Positions 9,304 through 19,553 of a DNA stretch of 64,000 nucleotides are shown in pieces (position 1 is the first letter of the stretch; every line of letters begins with the position of its first letter). The position numbers and the translations under genes are program-made. Under the pieces are notes generated by a model, which was not told the origin of the DNA, searched no databases, and saw nothing but the letters and a program-made list of their open reading frames with translations. This stretch comes from Desulfopila aestuarii DSM 18488. GTDB lineage: Bacteria; Desulfobacterota; Desulfobulbia; Desulfobulbales; Desulfocapsaceae. The stretch lies in NCBI GenBank assembly GCA_945863875.1, contig CAMBBS010000024.1, positions 1 through 64,000 on the forward strand, written 5' to 3'.

Positions 9304-10431
9304 TCACTTGTTCCGGCGTACCTGCCGTGAGACGGCGACGAGGTTTTCCTCCAGCAGCCGGTAATTGACATCCAGGTCATGGTTGCGGCGGATATGTTCG
9401 CCAGCGGCCGTTGCCAGCGCCTGTCTTTTTTCGGGCCCGTCGATCAGGCACTGGATATGACCGGTGAAGCGGGACGGTTCGGCCGCCGGCGAGAGCAGCC
9501 CGGTCCGGCCGTGCACAACGGCCTCGCCGCCGCCCCAGTCGCCGCAGGCGACCACCGGCAGCCCGCAGGACTGGGCCTCGAGGTAGACCAGGCCAAGCGA
9601 TTCTTCAATGCCGGGAAAGGCGAAAATATCGGCGGCGCTGTAATACCGATACAGCGCGTCGCGGGCTATCTTGCCGGTAAAAACGACCCGGTTGGGCAGA
9701 AGTGCGACGGCCTTTCTTTCAAGGTGCTGCCTGCCGCTGCCGTCCCCGGCTATGATGAGTCGAAGGGACAGGCCGCGCTGGACAAGGTCGCTGCACGCAT
9801 CGATGACCGCTTCGATGCCCCTGGTCTTCACGCCGGACCGCATCATCGCCGCGGTCATGACTATTGTCTCACCACTGATCGCCCATTTCTGGCGTAACCT
9901 CTCTCTCCAGTCCGGGGAAAATTCGAACAAGCGGGGATGAATGCCCGGGGCCGTATAGCTGAGGCGGTCGTCCGGCAACAGCCTCTTCAGGTTGGTCAGG
10001 TCCCTTTTTTTATTGGTGAAAACATGGTCGGCTGTCTGCAGAACCTTCCTGTTGAGGAGAAACCCCGGCAGGGTTTTCAGGTGCTTGCGTCGTTTTGTCG
10101 AGTAGATCCCCTGGAAAATCACATAGGGGATGCCGAGCCTTTTGCTGCACATTGCCCCGAGGAGATCCGGGGCCTTGTAGTAGGAATGATACGTGAGCCA
10201 GAGATCCGGCGGTGCAAGAGCGGTGTCCCGTAAGATGCTGTTTTTCTCACGCAGCAGTCGAAGCAGGGTCAAAGGGTGATAGTAGATCCAGCGGCAGCGG
10301 AGTCTGCTCGCCAGGGCGATGTCGTGCCCCCGGCCGGCCAGATAGCTGTACAGTTCGGTGCCGGTGACCAGATCCCCCGAAGGGTTGGCGTGGTCCAGGG
10401 GCTTAAACGGCATGTAGTAGGCGATCTTCAT
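9304..10431 (-). CDS. Family 4 glycosyltransferase
   Basis: MKIAYYMPFKPLDHANPSGDLVTGTELYSYL...; C-term FAFPGIEESLGLVYLEAQSCGLPVVA. Confidence 0.85.
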   Translation of the reverse strand: MKIAYYMPFKPLDHANPSGDLVTGTELYSYLAGRGHDIALASRLRCRWIYYHPLTLLRLLREKNSILRDTALAPPDLWLTYHSYYKAPDLLGAMCSKRLGIPYVIFQGIYSTKRRKHLKTLPGFLLNRKVLQTADHVFTNKKRDLTNLKRLLPDDRLSYTAPGIHPRLFEFSPDWRERLRQKWAISGETIVMTAAMMRSGVKTRGIEAVIDACSDLVQRGLSLRLIIAGDGSGRQHLERKAVALLPNRVVFTGKIARDALYRYYSAADIFAFPGIEESLGLVYLEAQSCGLPVVACGDWGGGEAVVHGRTGLLSPAAEPSRFTGHIQCLIDGPEKRQALATAAGEHIRRNHDLDVNYRLLEENLVAVSRQVRRNK

Positions 10432-10623
10432 AACTTTTTCGTCAGGTTGCCGGCTGAGCAGGCTGGCCACCTTTTGCCGAGGGGTGAAACAGGTTGAAAA
10501 ACATGTTGTATTGGTGCAGAAAACCAAATATTCTGAGATATTGCATTGATTTTCTGCGGCTGTTGATCGGCTGAAGTCGTCTCACCATGACCGCACCTGT
10601 AACATTTCCCCGGGAGGGTTGCC

Positions 10624-11805
10624 ATGCCGCAGACGGTTCGGCTCGACGTTTTAATTTATGCCCATGATGGCCGCGGTCTCGGCCACGCCGGCCGCAGTAT
10701 CGGCATCGGCATGGCCCTGCGTCGACTCTACCCCGACCTGAAGGTTCTTTTTGTCTCGGGCTGCAGTCTTGCCCAGGAGTTGATCGGTGCGGCGCCTCTC
10801 GACTGGCTGAAACTGCCCTCCTACGAAACCAGGGTAATCGAGGGAAAATCAATCGGCATCCATGGCAAATCAATGTTTTCCGATGGGGAGCTCGGCCAAT
10901 TCCGGGCACGGGAGCTGGCCCAGCTGGTCTCCCTGTACCGGCCGAGACTGGTGCTGGTTGATCATACCCCGCAGGGCAAGCACAGGGAGCTCGTCGCGGC
11001 TCTTTCTGCCGGGAGTGGCGGCGATACCCGGTGGATCCTCGGCGTGCGCGGCGTGGTCGGGGCGGTGCTCCAGGCCCGCTCCGGGCTGGCCCGGGAGCTG
11101 TTCAGGGCGCATTACCATGGCCTGCTCTGGTACGGCGATGCGCTGGTGCTCGGCGCATCGCACTGCGAGCAGCTGCGCCTGCACTATGACACGGAGCCGG
11201 TGGAGTGCGGCTATGTCCTGCGGCTGGCCGAGCTCGCCCGGTGGGAGGGACGTGTTCCGGGGCCGGAAGAGCCGGTGGCGGGGGCTATCTCCATTCCCTG
11301 GCTTGGCGAAAACTCCCTCGACTTCCTGGTGCTTCTGGCCGGGGTGTTGCAGAAAATACCCGAATCCTATGGCCGCTGGTGGCTTTTTGTCAATATAGAC
11401 CCCTCCACGGCGGCCGGGCAAAGGCTCGGGGCGCTCTTTGCCTCAATGCATAACTGCCGGCTGGAGCCTCCGGGACGAACCTATGCCGCCGTCCTGCTGC
11501 AGGCCAGGACCGCACTCATCTATGGCGGCTATAATAGCCTTATGGACGTGCTGCATGCCGGGATTCCGGCCGTGGTTGTGCTTCGTGACATGCAGGACGA
11601 AGAGCAGCAGCTTCATCTGCACAAGCTGCAGGAGGTTGCCGGCGAGGCGCTTGCGACGGTTTCTGAAACCGGGGTTACCGCCGAGGGGCTTGAGAGGCTG
11701 TTGCTGGCCAACCTGCAGCGGGGCGCACTGCCCTCGGTCGTTCTCAACACCGACGGCGCCGCGTGTGCGGCAAAGTATCTGCATGGCCTGCTTTCCTGGG
11801 GGTAA
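10624..11805 (+). CDS. Family 28-like glycosyltransferase
   Basis: 393 aa; YAHDGRGLGHAGRSIGIGMALRRLYPDLKVLFVSG N-term; ALIYGGYNSLMDVLHAGIPAVVVLR C-term. Confidence 0.7.
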   Translation: MPQTVRLDVLIYAHDGRGLGHAGRSIGIGMALRRLYPDLKVLFVSGCSLAQELIGAAPLDWLKLPSYETRVIEGKSIGIHGKSMFSDGELGQFRARELAQLVSLYRPRLVLVDHTPQGKHRELVAALSAGSGGDTRWILGVRGVVGAVLQARSGLARELFRAHYHGLLWYGDALVLGASHCEQLRLHYDTEPVECGYVLRLAELARWEGRVPGPEEPVAGAISIPWLGENSLDFLVLLAGVLQKIPESYGRWWLFVNIDPSTAAGQRLGALFASMHNCRLEPPGRTYAAVLLQARTALIYGGYNSLMDVLHAGIPAVVVLRDMQDEEQQLHLHKLQEVAGEALATVSETGVTAEGLERLLLANLQRGALPSVVLNTDGAACAAKYLHGLLSWG

Positions 11806-11818
11806 CCTTCCGCCCGCC

Positions 11819-11853
11819 GTCATTCCGGGCTTGATGCGGAATCCATGTTTTTA
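11819..11853 (+). terminator. Hairpin terminator after the GT28-like gene
   Basis: attccg-ggcttgatg-cggaat followed by ccatgttttt. Confidence 0.45.
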
Positions 11854-12243
11854 AGGGTTGCGAAAGGCGCCGTCATCCACCTTGGCAAGGAACACTTTTG
11901 TGCATATCAACACGTTTCTCGAGGTATCGCCCGCCTGGATACGCAGCAGTCCCTCCCGGATGATGATTTTTTTCAGCAGCTCCCGGCCGTTTGACTGATT
12001 GTAGTAGATATCCGAGTCGAGAATGTCCTTGATGTTTTCCGGCTCGACCTTGTCGATGATCAGCTGGATACCAAGGTTGAGGAACGAATCCTTGATCTGC
12101 AGAAGTTCGTTTTCCAGGCCGAGGATGCCCTGCTTGGAGACGAGTTCCGACAATTTTTTCAATTGCAGAACGAGGGGCACCAGGGATTCCTGGTCTTCAA
12201 GGCTGCACGATGCCTTTGCGGCAAGGGCTAAGTCGCGTATCAT
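11851..12243 (-). CDS. Hypothetical protein
   Basis: 130 aa, ORF only. Confidence 0.5.
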   Translation of the reverse strand: MIRDLALAAKASCSLEDQESLVPLVLQLKKLSELVSKQGILGLENELLQIKDSFLNLGIQLIIDKVEPENIKDILDSDIYYNQSNGRELLKKIIIREGLLRIQAGDTSRNVLICTKVFLAKVDDGAFRNP

Positions 12244-12566
12244 AATTGTCCTTTGTTGGTCTCTGGTTAACGGTCCTTGTTCGGCGGCTTTTTTGCGGGA
12301 GGCCGGCCTATCTTACCCGTTTTTGTCTGAACAGGAAAGCCGGCTTTTTACGGGTTCGGCAATCTTTCTCCGTCACTGCCTTCCTTTCTTTTTATCACTT
12401 CCCCCATCTGGCCCAGACCTCTTTTTCGAAAAAAGTTACAAAACTGTAATAAATAAAAACTCAATACTGCAAAAATGAAATAAAAATACCAGCCAATTCC
12501 GGGTGTAGGTCTCGATTGCTTGTGCAACATCTTGATAAAATAGGTGATATTTAGTTTCCAGCCATC

Positions 12567-12582
12567 TGGCATAAGTCTTGTA
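12567..12582 (+). promoter_or_regulatory. Candidate sigma-54 -24/-12 promoter upstream of the ammonium transporter gene
   Basis: TGGCAT-aagtc-TTGTA with correct GG-GT spacing; -12 element deviates (GT instead of GC). Confidence 0.4.
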
Positions 12583-12681
12583 ATACGTGAAGGCAGGTAC
12601 CGAAGTGGAGTGAAGACGATGTTGTTACATTGATGCTCTGTATTGAACGAAGAGGGATGTATAAATTAAAGGAGGAGTAAA

Positions 12682-14019
12682 GTGAACGAAAAAATGAAGT
12701 ATCGAAAGTATTGGGGTCTGGCTGTTTTTCTGGCAGCAACGGCCGTGGCCGTACCGGCCTTGGCTGAGGAAGCAAATTTAAAAGATACCGTGGTGCAGCT
12801 GGCCTATTCGGTTGATACCTTTTACTTCCTCATGACCGGTGCCCTGGTCATGTGGATGGCCGCCGGTTTTACCATGCTCGAAGCCGGTCTGGTGCGCAGT
12901 AAAAACACCGTGGAGATTTTAACGAAAAACGTTGCGCTCTATGCAATCGCCTGCATCACGTATATGCTGGTCGGTTATAACATAATGTACGGTGACAGCA
13001 TCAACACCATTATTCCCGGACTCAGCTTCCTGCTCGGGGCGGACCATACCGTCGAGGAAGTCCTGAAAAGTAATGGAGAAATCTACTATTCGTCCCTTGC
13101 CGATTTCTTTTTCCAGGTGGTCTTTGTTGCGACGGCCATGTCAATTGTCTCCGGTGCCGTTGCCGAACGGATGAAGCTCTGGGCATTCCTGGCCTTTGCC
13201 GTGGTCATGACCGGCTTTATTTATCCGGTCCAGGGCTTCTGGAAATGGGGCGGTGGTTTTCTTGACGCCCTCGGCTTTTTGGACTTTGCCGGTTCCGGAG
13301 TTGTCCATTTATGCGGTGCTTCTGCAGCCATAGCCGGTGTCCTTCTGCTTGGCGCACGAAAGGGAAAATATGTCGGTGGCAGGATTAAGGCCATTCCCGG
13401 GGCCAACCTGCCGATAGCCACCCTGGGCACCCTGATTCTCTGGCTGGGATGGTTCGGTTTTAATGGCGGCTCGGAGCTGAAAATAAGTGATGTGACCGAG
13501 GCCAACGCGGTTGCCATGGTCTTTGTCAATACCAATACCGCCGCGGCCGGTGGCCTGGTCGCCGCTCTCATGCTGTCCAGGGCCTGGTTCGGCAAGGCCG
13601 ATCTGACGATGGCCCTGAACGGGGCGCTGGCCGGTCTGGTGGCGATTACCGCCGAACCCCTGACGCCGACACCTCTGGTGGCGACTCTGGTCGGCGCTAT
13701 CGGCGGCCTGCTCGTCGTCACGGCGATCATCTGTATCGACAAGGCGAAAATTGACGATCCGGTCGGGGCTATTTCCGTCCATGGGGTCTGCGGCATCTGG
13801 GGTCTGCTGGCCGCCGCCTTCACCAATCCGGAAGGATCGCTCATCGCGCAGCTGACAGGGATCGTGGTGATCTTCGCCTGGGTTTTCGGCACAAGCCTTG
13901 TCACCTGGTTCATTATCAAGGCCGTTATGGGGATTCGGGTCAGTGAAGAAGAAGAGATGGAAGGCGTCGATGTTGCGGAATGCGGTCTGGCTGCATATCC
14001 TGAGTTTACTAAAGAATAG
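12682..14019 (+). CDS. amt: Ammonium transporter (Amt family)
   Basis: 445 aa; signal-like N-term, VSGAVAERMKLWAF, HLCGASAAIAGVLLLGARKGKY, ISVHGVCGIWG. Confidence 0.97.
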   Translation: MNEKMKYRKYWGLAVFLAATAVAVPALAEEANLKDTVVQLAYSVDTFYFLMTGALVMWMAAGFTMLEAGLVRSKNTVEILTKNVALYAIACITYMLVGYNIMYGDSINTIIPGLSFLLGADHTVEEVLKSNGEIYYSSLADFFFQVVFVATAMSIVSGAVAERMKLWAFLAFAVVMTGFIYPVQGFWKWGGGFLDALGFLDFAGSGVVHLCGASAAIAGVLLLGARKGKYVGGRIKAIPGANLPIATLGTLILWLGWFGFNGGSELKISDVTEANAVAMVFVNTNTAAAGGLVAALMLSRAWFGKADLTMALNGALAGLVAITAEPLTPTPLVATLVGAIGGLLVVTAIICIDKAKIDDPVGAISVHGVCGIWGLLAAAFTNPEGSLIAQLTGIVVIFAWVFGTSLVTWFIIKAVMGIRVSEEEEMEGVDVAECGLAAYPEFTKE

Positions 14020-14373
<354 letters not shown>

Positions 14374-14457
14374 CACCGTACAGGCTGTTTTCCGTTGACC
14401 CGGGCCGGTCTGCCCTGAACTCAGCCATGACAAGGTCAGGCGGTTAAGCGTCATCTG

Positions 14458-14510
14458 AAGGAGCCTTCCTCCTGCGACAAAGTCGCAGAAGGAAGGCTCC
14501 TTTTTTTTGT
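14458..14510 (+). terminator. Rho-independent terminator
   Basis: aaggagccttcctcctgcgac aaa gtcgcagaaggaaggctcctttttttt, long stem plus T-run. Confidence 0.95.
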
Positions 14511-14621
14511 TGTAATCTTCCGCTGTTAATGATAATTATTCTTGACAGCCGGTCCTGCTTTTGGATATATGTGAAGATCTTGCAGGCCATCCGTGACAAG
14601 AAGTGCATTCTCGTGTTTTTT

Positions 14622-14695
14622 GTTGTTTAGTGCCTTACAGAATAGTATCTTTTTTTGGCCGGAAAATATTCTGCGAAAGGCACTAACCCCGGCGT
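14622..14695 (+). repeat. Palindromic repeat element, copy 1
   Basis: TTAGTGCCTT-a-CAGAATA ... TATTCTG-cga-AAGGCACTAA imperfect inverted repeat; related to 45298-45360 and 54357-54376. Confidence 0.55.
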
Positions 14696-14784
14696 ATTTT
14701 CCGTTTACCGCGGTTGGTCGAGGTATCCAAAAGCTCTTGATAAAACGAACGAGGCAGGGGTTGCCGGAGTTGCTGAGGAATACT

Positions 14785-15012
14785 ATGGTATTGCCTACTT
14801 TTTTGAAAGTATATCGATTTTATCTGGACGGCTTTAAAAGAATGACCGTCGGCAGAACTTTATGGAAGATTATTTTCATAAAGCTGCTTGTCATGTTTGC
14901 CGTTTTGAAGCTGTTCTTTTTTCCAAATTTCTTGCAGACAAACTTTTCGACCGATGAACAAAGGGCCGATCATGTCATCCAGCAGTTGACCGGATCGGAA
15001 CAAAATAAATAA
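14785..15012 (+). CDS. DUF4492-like small membrane protein preceding cydA
   Basis: FLKVYRFYLDGFKRMTVGRTLWKIIFIKLLVMFAVLKLFFFPNFL; start at ATG 14785 rather than the ORF-track start. Confidence 0.75.
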   Translation: MVLPTFLKVYRFYLDGFKRMTVGRTLWKIIFIKLLVMFAVLKLFFFPNFLQTNFSTDEQRADHVIQQLTGSEQNK

Positions 15013-15029
15013 TTACGGAGGACCTTGTA

Positions 15030-16562
15030 ATGGGTGAAATAGATCTGGCCACGGTGAACTGGGCGAGGGCACAGTTTATCCTGACTGCGATGTATCACTG
15101 GCTTTTTGTCCCGATCACCTTGGGGCTGTCGTTTCTTTGCGCGTTTTTTGAATCGATGTACGTGCGCACCGGAAAGGAAGAGTGGAAGCATCTCACTAAA
15201 TTCTGGATGACACTGTTCGGTATCAATTTTGCCATTGGTGTCGCGACGGGTATCATCCTGGAATTTGAATTCGGCACCAACTGGTCAAACTATTCCTGGA
15301 TGGTGGGTGATATCTTCGGTGCCCCGCTGGCAATTGAAGGTATATTTGCCTTTTTCCTCGAAGCGACCTTTTTTGCGGTGATGTTTTTTGGCTGGGAGCG
15401 CACGTCCAAGGGGTTCCATCTCTTTTCCACCTGGATGGTTGCCATCGGTTCCAATCTTTCCGCCCTGTGGATTCTTGTTGCCAACGGCTGGATGCAATAT
15501 CCGGTCGGTATGGCCTTTAACCCCGAGAATGCGCGTTTCGAGATGCAGAATTTCTGGGAGGTGCTTTTCTCCCCGGTGGCCATTGCCAAATTTACCCATA
15601 CTACCAGCTCAAGCTTCGTCGTCGGCGCGCTGTTTGTCATCACTATTTCGTCCTATTATCTGCTCAAGGGGCGGCATGTGGATATGGCGAAAAAATCGAT
15701 CATCGTCGCCTCGGTTTTTGGTCTGCTTTCCTCGCTGTTTGCCGCCTTTACCGGAGATGAATCCGCGTATGCCAATGCCTACACGCAACCGATGAAGCTG
15801 GCCGCCTATGAAGGGCTTTTTACAGGATCGAAGGGTGCGGATCTCGTCGCTCTGGGCCTGTTGACCAGCGGCAAGAAAGTTGGTGACGGGCAGGATCCGT
15901 TTGCCTTTGAGGTCTCCATCCCCAGGGGGCTGTCCCTCATGGCCAAGCGTGATGTAAATGCCTTTGTCCCGGGCATCGAAGACCTCGTCTATGGCAATGA
16001 GGCGGAGGGCATCATGTCTGTTGCCGAGAAGATGGAGAAAGGCAAGGCGGCCATCGCCGATCTGGCCGCGATGAAGCAGGCCGGTAAGGCCGGCGATGAA
16101 CCGGCGAAAACCGCGGCCCTGGAGAGATTCCTGGTGAATCAGGACTATCTCGGCTTCGGCTATCTCGATACGCCGGAGGAAAGTGTGCCGCCGGTGGCGA
16201 CCACCTATTATTCTTTTCATACGATGGTCTATCTGGGCACCTTTTTCATCCTGCTGACCCTGCTCTATCTCTACTATTCTTACAAGGACACCCTGGAAGA
16301 CAAGAAATGGCTGCTGATGCTCGGAGTCAGCTCTTTTTTCCTGGCATTATTTGCCTCGGAGATGGGCTGGGTTGTAGCTGAAGTCGGCCGTCAGCCCTGG
16401 GCTATTCAGGATATGCTGCCGGTGAAAATGGCCTCGACGAACATTGGCGCCGGGCATGTGCAGGCATCTTTTGCTATCTTCTTCGTATTGTTTACCACCC
16501 TGCTCATTGCTGAGATTAAAATTATGCTGCGGCAGATCAAAATAGGACCGGAGGGCGTGTAA
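15030..16562 (+). CDS. cydA: Cytochrome bd ubiquinol oxidase subunit I
   Basis: 510 aa; WARAQFILTAMYHWLFVPITLGLSFLCAF, GWVVAEVGRQPWAIQDML. Confidence 0.97.
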   Translation: MGEIDLATVNWARAQFILTAMYHWLFVPITLGLSFLCAFFESMYVRTGKEEWKHLTKFWMTLFGINFAIGVATGIILEFEFGTNWSNYSWMVGDIFGAPLAIEGIFAFFLEATFFAVMFFGWERTSKGFHLFSTWMVAIGSNLSALWILVANGWMQYPVGMAFNPENARFEMQNFWEVLFSPVAIAKFTHTTSSSFVVGALFVITISSYYLLKGRHVDMAKKSIIVASVFGLLSSLFAAFTGDESAYANAYTQPMKLAAYEGLFTGSKGADLVALGLLTSGKKVGDGQDPFAFEVSIPRGLSLMAKRDVNAFVPGIEDLVYGNEAEGIMSVAEKMEKGKAAIADLAAMKQAGKAGDEPAKTAALERFLVNQDYLGFGYLDTPEESVPPVATTYYSFHTMVYLGTFFILLTLLYLYYSYKDTLEDKKWLLMLGVSSFFLALFASEMGWVVAEVGRQPWAIQDMLPVKMASTNIGAGHVQASFAIFFVLFTTLLIAEIKIMLRQIKIGPEGV

Positions 16563-16563
16563 C

Positions 16564-17697
16564 ATGATTGGAAAATTAGATATTGTCACCCTGCAGCAGA
16601 TCTGGTGGATCATCTGTTCGATCGTCGGGGCCCTTTTTCTTTTCCTGAACTTTGTTCAGGGAGGGCAGACCCTGCTCTGGCAGGTGGCGAAAAGCGACCG
16701 GGAGAAATCCCTGGTCATTAATTCCCTCGGCAGAAAATGGGAACTGACCTTTACGACGCTGGTTCTTTTCGGCGGGGCCCTTTTTGCCGCTTTCCCGAAA
16801 TTTTACGCAACGAGTTTTGGCGGCGCGTACTGGGTGTGGATGCTCATCCTGTTCACCTTTATCCTCCAGGCGGTAAGCTATGAATATCGGACAAAACCGA
16901 ACAATTTTCTTGGTGCCAGGACCTATGAGCTGTTTCTCTTTATCAATGGTTCCGTTGGCATTCTCCTGATCGGGGCGGCTGTCGGCACCTTTTTCACCGG
17001 CTCGAATTTTACCTTAAATGATTTTAACCAGGTGACATGGACTCACCCGCTCAGAGGGGTGGAGGCAGCTTTTTCGCTCTTTAATCTCTCCTTAGGTCTT
17101 TTCCTCGTCTTTAATGCCCGGGTGCTGGGGGCGATGTATCTGGTGAATAATGTCGATTTCAAAGGGGTTCCTGAATTTGAGGCACGGGTGCGCAAGTCGT
17201 GTCTGATCAATTTCCTCTGCGCCCTGCCCTTTCTGCTCTATGTGGTGGTCAGCCTGCTGCTGATCGATGGTTTTGCCACCGATGCCGCCGGCGTCGTCAG
17301 CATGGTGGCGCATAAATACCTCAACAACCTGCTGGCAATGCCGATAGTCCTTGGCCTGCTCCTGGTTGGCCTGTTCCTGGTTATTCTCGGGGTGACCCGG
17401 ACCAGTCTTGGCAGATCGACGAAAGGAATCTGGTTTGGCGGCCTGGGTACCGTCTTCGTCGGGCTGGCGGTTTTTTTCACCGCAGGCTTTAACGGAACGC
17501 CATTTTATCCGTCCAAGGTTGATCTGCAATCGAGCCTGACCATCTATAATGCCTCGTCAAGCCACTATACCCTGACGGCGATGTGCTACGTCGCCTTGTT
17601 CATTCCGGTCGTGCTTGCCTATATCGCCTATGTGTGGCGGCAGATGGATTCAAAGAAAATCGGTATGCTTGATATCAGCGATAAAAAAGCATATTAA
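16564..17697 (+). CDS. cydB: Cytochrome bd ubiquinol oxidase subunit II
   Basis: 377 aa; LQQIWWIICSIVGALFLFLNFVQGGQTL, immediately downstream of cydA. Confidence 0.96.
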   Translation: MIGKLDIVTLQQIWWIICSIVGALFLFLNFVQGGQTLLWQVAKSDREKSLVINSLGRKWELTFTTLVLFGGALFAAFPKFYATSFGGAYWVWMLILFTFILQAVSYEYRTKPNNFLGARTYELFLFINGSVGILLIGAAVGTFFTGSNFTLNDFNQVTWTHPLRGVEAAFSLFNLSLGLFLVFNARVLGAMYLVNNVDFKGVPEFEARVRKSCLINFLCALPFLLYVVVSLLLIDGFATDAAGVVSMVAHKYLNNLLAMPIVLGLLLVGLFLVILGVTRTSLGRSTKGIWFGGLGTVFVGLAVFFTAGFNGTPFYPSKVDLQSSLTIYNASSSHYTLTAMCYVALFIPVVLAYIAYVWRQMDSKKIGMLDISDKKAY

Positions 17698-17715
17698 GAA
17701 AAAGAGGAGTACACT

Positions 17716-17808
17716 ATGGCTGCAATATTATTGCTTGGCTGGGTTGCCCTGATTGTTGTCTCCTACAAGGCGGCGGTCGCGGTTCTCGTTAAGACGAACA
17801 ACCTGTAA
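17716..17808 (+). CDS. 30-aa single-TM micro-ORF, putative bd-oxidase accessory peptide
   Basis: MAAILLLGWVALIVVSYKAAVAVLVKTNNL*, preceded by aaagaggag RBS, 18 bp after cydB, before the terminator; absent from the ORF track because of its size. Confidence 0.7.
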   Translation: MAAILLLGWVALIVVSYKAAVAVLVKTNNL

Positions 17809-17847
17809 TATAACCCCAGGATCACCCGTGCGGTGCGTTGTACCTGT

Positions 17848-17888
17848 AAGCCCAACCGAAAGCATCCGCTTCGGTTGGGCTTTGTTGT
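17848..17888 (+). terminator. Rho-independent terminator of the cyd operon
   Basis: aagcccaaccgaa agcatccgc ttcggttgggcttTGTTGTTTT. Confidence 0.9.
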
Positions 17889-17897
17889 TTTCTGGTG

Positions 17898-18353
17898 TTA
17901 AACGACGATCACCCACCAGATGAGCTGCAGGGAAATCAGGGCGTACAGCCCGGCGACGACGTCATCCATCATGATGCCGATGCCGCCATGGATGCGCTGG
18001 TCGAACCAGGAGACCGGGAAGGGTTTGAAGATATCGAAGATGCGGAACAGGACAAAGCCGAGCAGCCAGGCGGCGGCATGCGGCGGCGCGACGGCCAGGG
18101 TAATGAACATGCCGAGTATCTCATCGATGACGATACAGCCGGAATCCGGACTATTGAGAATTTTTTCCGCTGAACCCGAGACAAAAAAACCGACCACAAA
18201 CAGTGCCCCAAGGATCAGGAGGTAGTTCGGCAGGGACATGTCCTTGATCAACAGCCAGGGCAGAAAGGCCGCGAGTGAGCCCCATGTGCCCGGGGCTTTG
18301 CCGATCTTGCCGACATACAGGCCGGTGGCCAAGGCCATGATCAATTGATTCAT
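17898..18353 (-). CDS. pgpA: Phosphatidylglycerophosphatase A
   Basis: MNQLIMALATGLYVGKIGKAPGTWGSLAAF..., IVIDEILGMFITL, FRIFDIFKPFP, GGIGIMMDDVVAG. Confidence 0.92.
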   Translation of the reverse strand: MNQLIMALATGLYVGKIGKAPGTWGSLAAFLPWLLIKDMSLPNYLLILGALFVVGFFVSGSAEKILNSPDSGCIVIDEILGMFITLAVAPPHAAAWLLGFVLFRIFDIFKPFPVSWFDQRIHGGIGIMMDDVVAGLYALISLQLIWWVIVV

Positions 18354-19537
18354 TTTTTGGTCGCCCTGTCGCTGCGTATTTCGTTGTAGACCTGCTGCAG
18401 CGGTATCTTGTGCCGGACAGCAATTTTTCGGCATTCTTCATATTCCGGATAGATGATCATCCCCGCCGGGGTCTGCACCTTTTTGGCCGGCACCTCGCCC
18501 CATCGGGTCGGTACCGCGACCTGTTCCCGGGGCAGGGTGCGTCGTGATTCCTTTCTGAAGCGCAGGCCGATGGCGGTTGTTTCCGAAAGAATGGTATCTT
18601 TCAGCTGCTCGGCGCACGCCGGGGGACTAATCACCTGCAGGGCAAAACCCGGACGGCCTTTTTTCATGTGGATCGGGGCGATGGTCACGTCGAGGGCGCC
18701 CTGGTCAAAGAGCAGCTCGGACAGGTAGGGAAATCCCTCCGGGCTCCAGTCGTCAAGATTGGTTTCCATCACCTCGACGAGCTGTTGTTCGCTGGGGTCA
18801 ATACCCCTGCCGATGATGATGCGCAGCAGATTGGGCTGGCCGTTGGTGAGGACGTGGCTGCCGGCGCCATAGCCGGTGGCCGTCGGAGCCATCGGCGGCA
18901 GAGGGCCGAAACCGTCGACAAGGCGTGCAATAAGTGCCGCGCCGGTCGGGGTGATCAGTTCCTGCTGCAGATCGACGCCATAGGTGGGGATTCCCTGCAG
19001 CAGTTCGCATACCGCCGGAGCGGGCAGCGGCAGCAGGCCGTGGGCGCATTGGACAAAACCGTGACCGGTCGGCAGGAAAGAGCAGAAAAGTCGGCTGATG
19101 CCGAGGTGGTGCAACCCGATGATGGTGCCGACGATATCGACAATGGTGTCGAGGGCGCCGACTTCGTGAAAATGTACTGTATCGATCGGCACATTGTGCA
19201 CCTTGGCCTCGGCGCAGGCCAGGGCCTGGAAGACGTCCGCTGCCCGGTCTTTTATCGCCGGCTCAAGTGCACTCGTCTGAAGGAGGTGCAGAATCGCCGG
19301 CAGGGTACGCAGCTCCTGCCGGCGATTGCTGCTGATGGTTACCTTGATGCCGCTGATGGCGTTAACACACTTTTCCTCGACCGAAAACTGAAGATCGTCA
19401 AGGTGGAGTTTGTCGAGTTCGCAGCTCAGCAGCTGACGGTCGAGACCGGCATGGAGCAGGGCGCCGAGCAGCATGTCGCCGCTGACGCCGGAAAAGCAGT
19501 CCAGATACGCTATTCTGGCGGAAGATGGTCGTGTCAC
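18350..19537 (-). CDS. larC: LarC-type nickel pincer cofactor biosynthesis protein (DUF111)
   Basis: 395 aa; YLDCFSGVSGDMLLGALLHAG, VHFHEVGALDTIVDIVG, METNLDDWSPE. Confidence 0.92.
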   Translation of the reverse strand: MTRPSSARIAYLDCFSGVSGDMLLGALLHAGLDRQLLSCELDKLHLDDLQFSVEEKCVNAISGIKVTISSNRRQELRTLPAILHLLQTSALEPAIKDRAADVFQALACAEAKVHNVPIDTVHFHEVGALDTIVDIVGTIIGLHHLGISRLFCSFLPTGHGFVQCAHGLLPLPAPAVCELLQGIPTYGVDLQQELITPTGAALIARLVDGFGPLPPMAPTATGYGAGSHVLTNGQPNLLRIIIGRGIDPSEQQLVEVMETNLDDWSPEGFPYLSELLFDQGALDVTIAPIHMKKGRPGFALQVISPPACAEQLKDTILSETTAIGLRFRKESRRTLPREQVAVPTRWGEVPAKKVQTPAGMIIYPEYEECRKIAVRHKIPLQQVYNEIRSDRATKK

Positions 19538-19553
19538 GTTAGCCTTTAATAAC

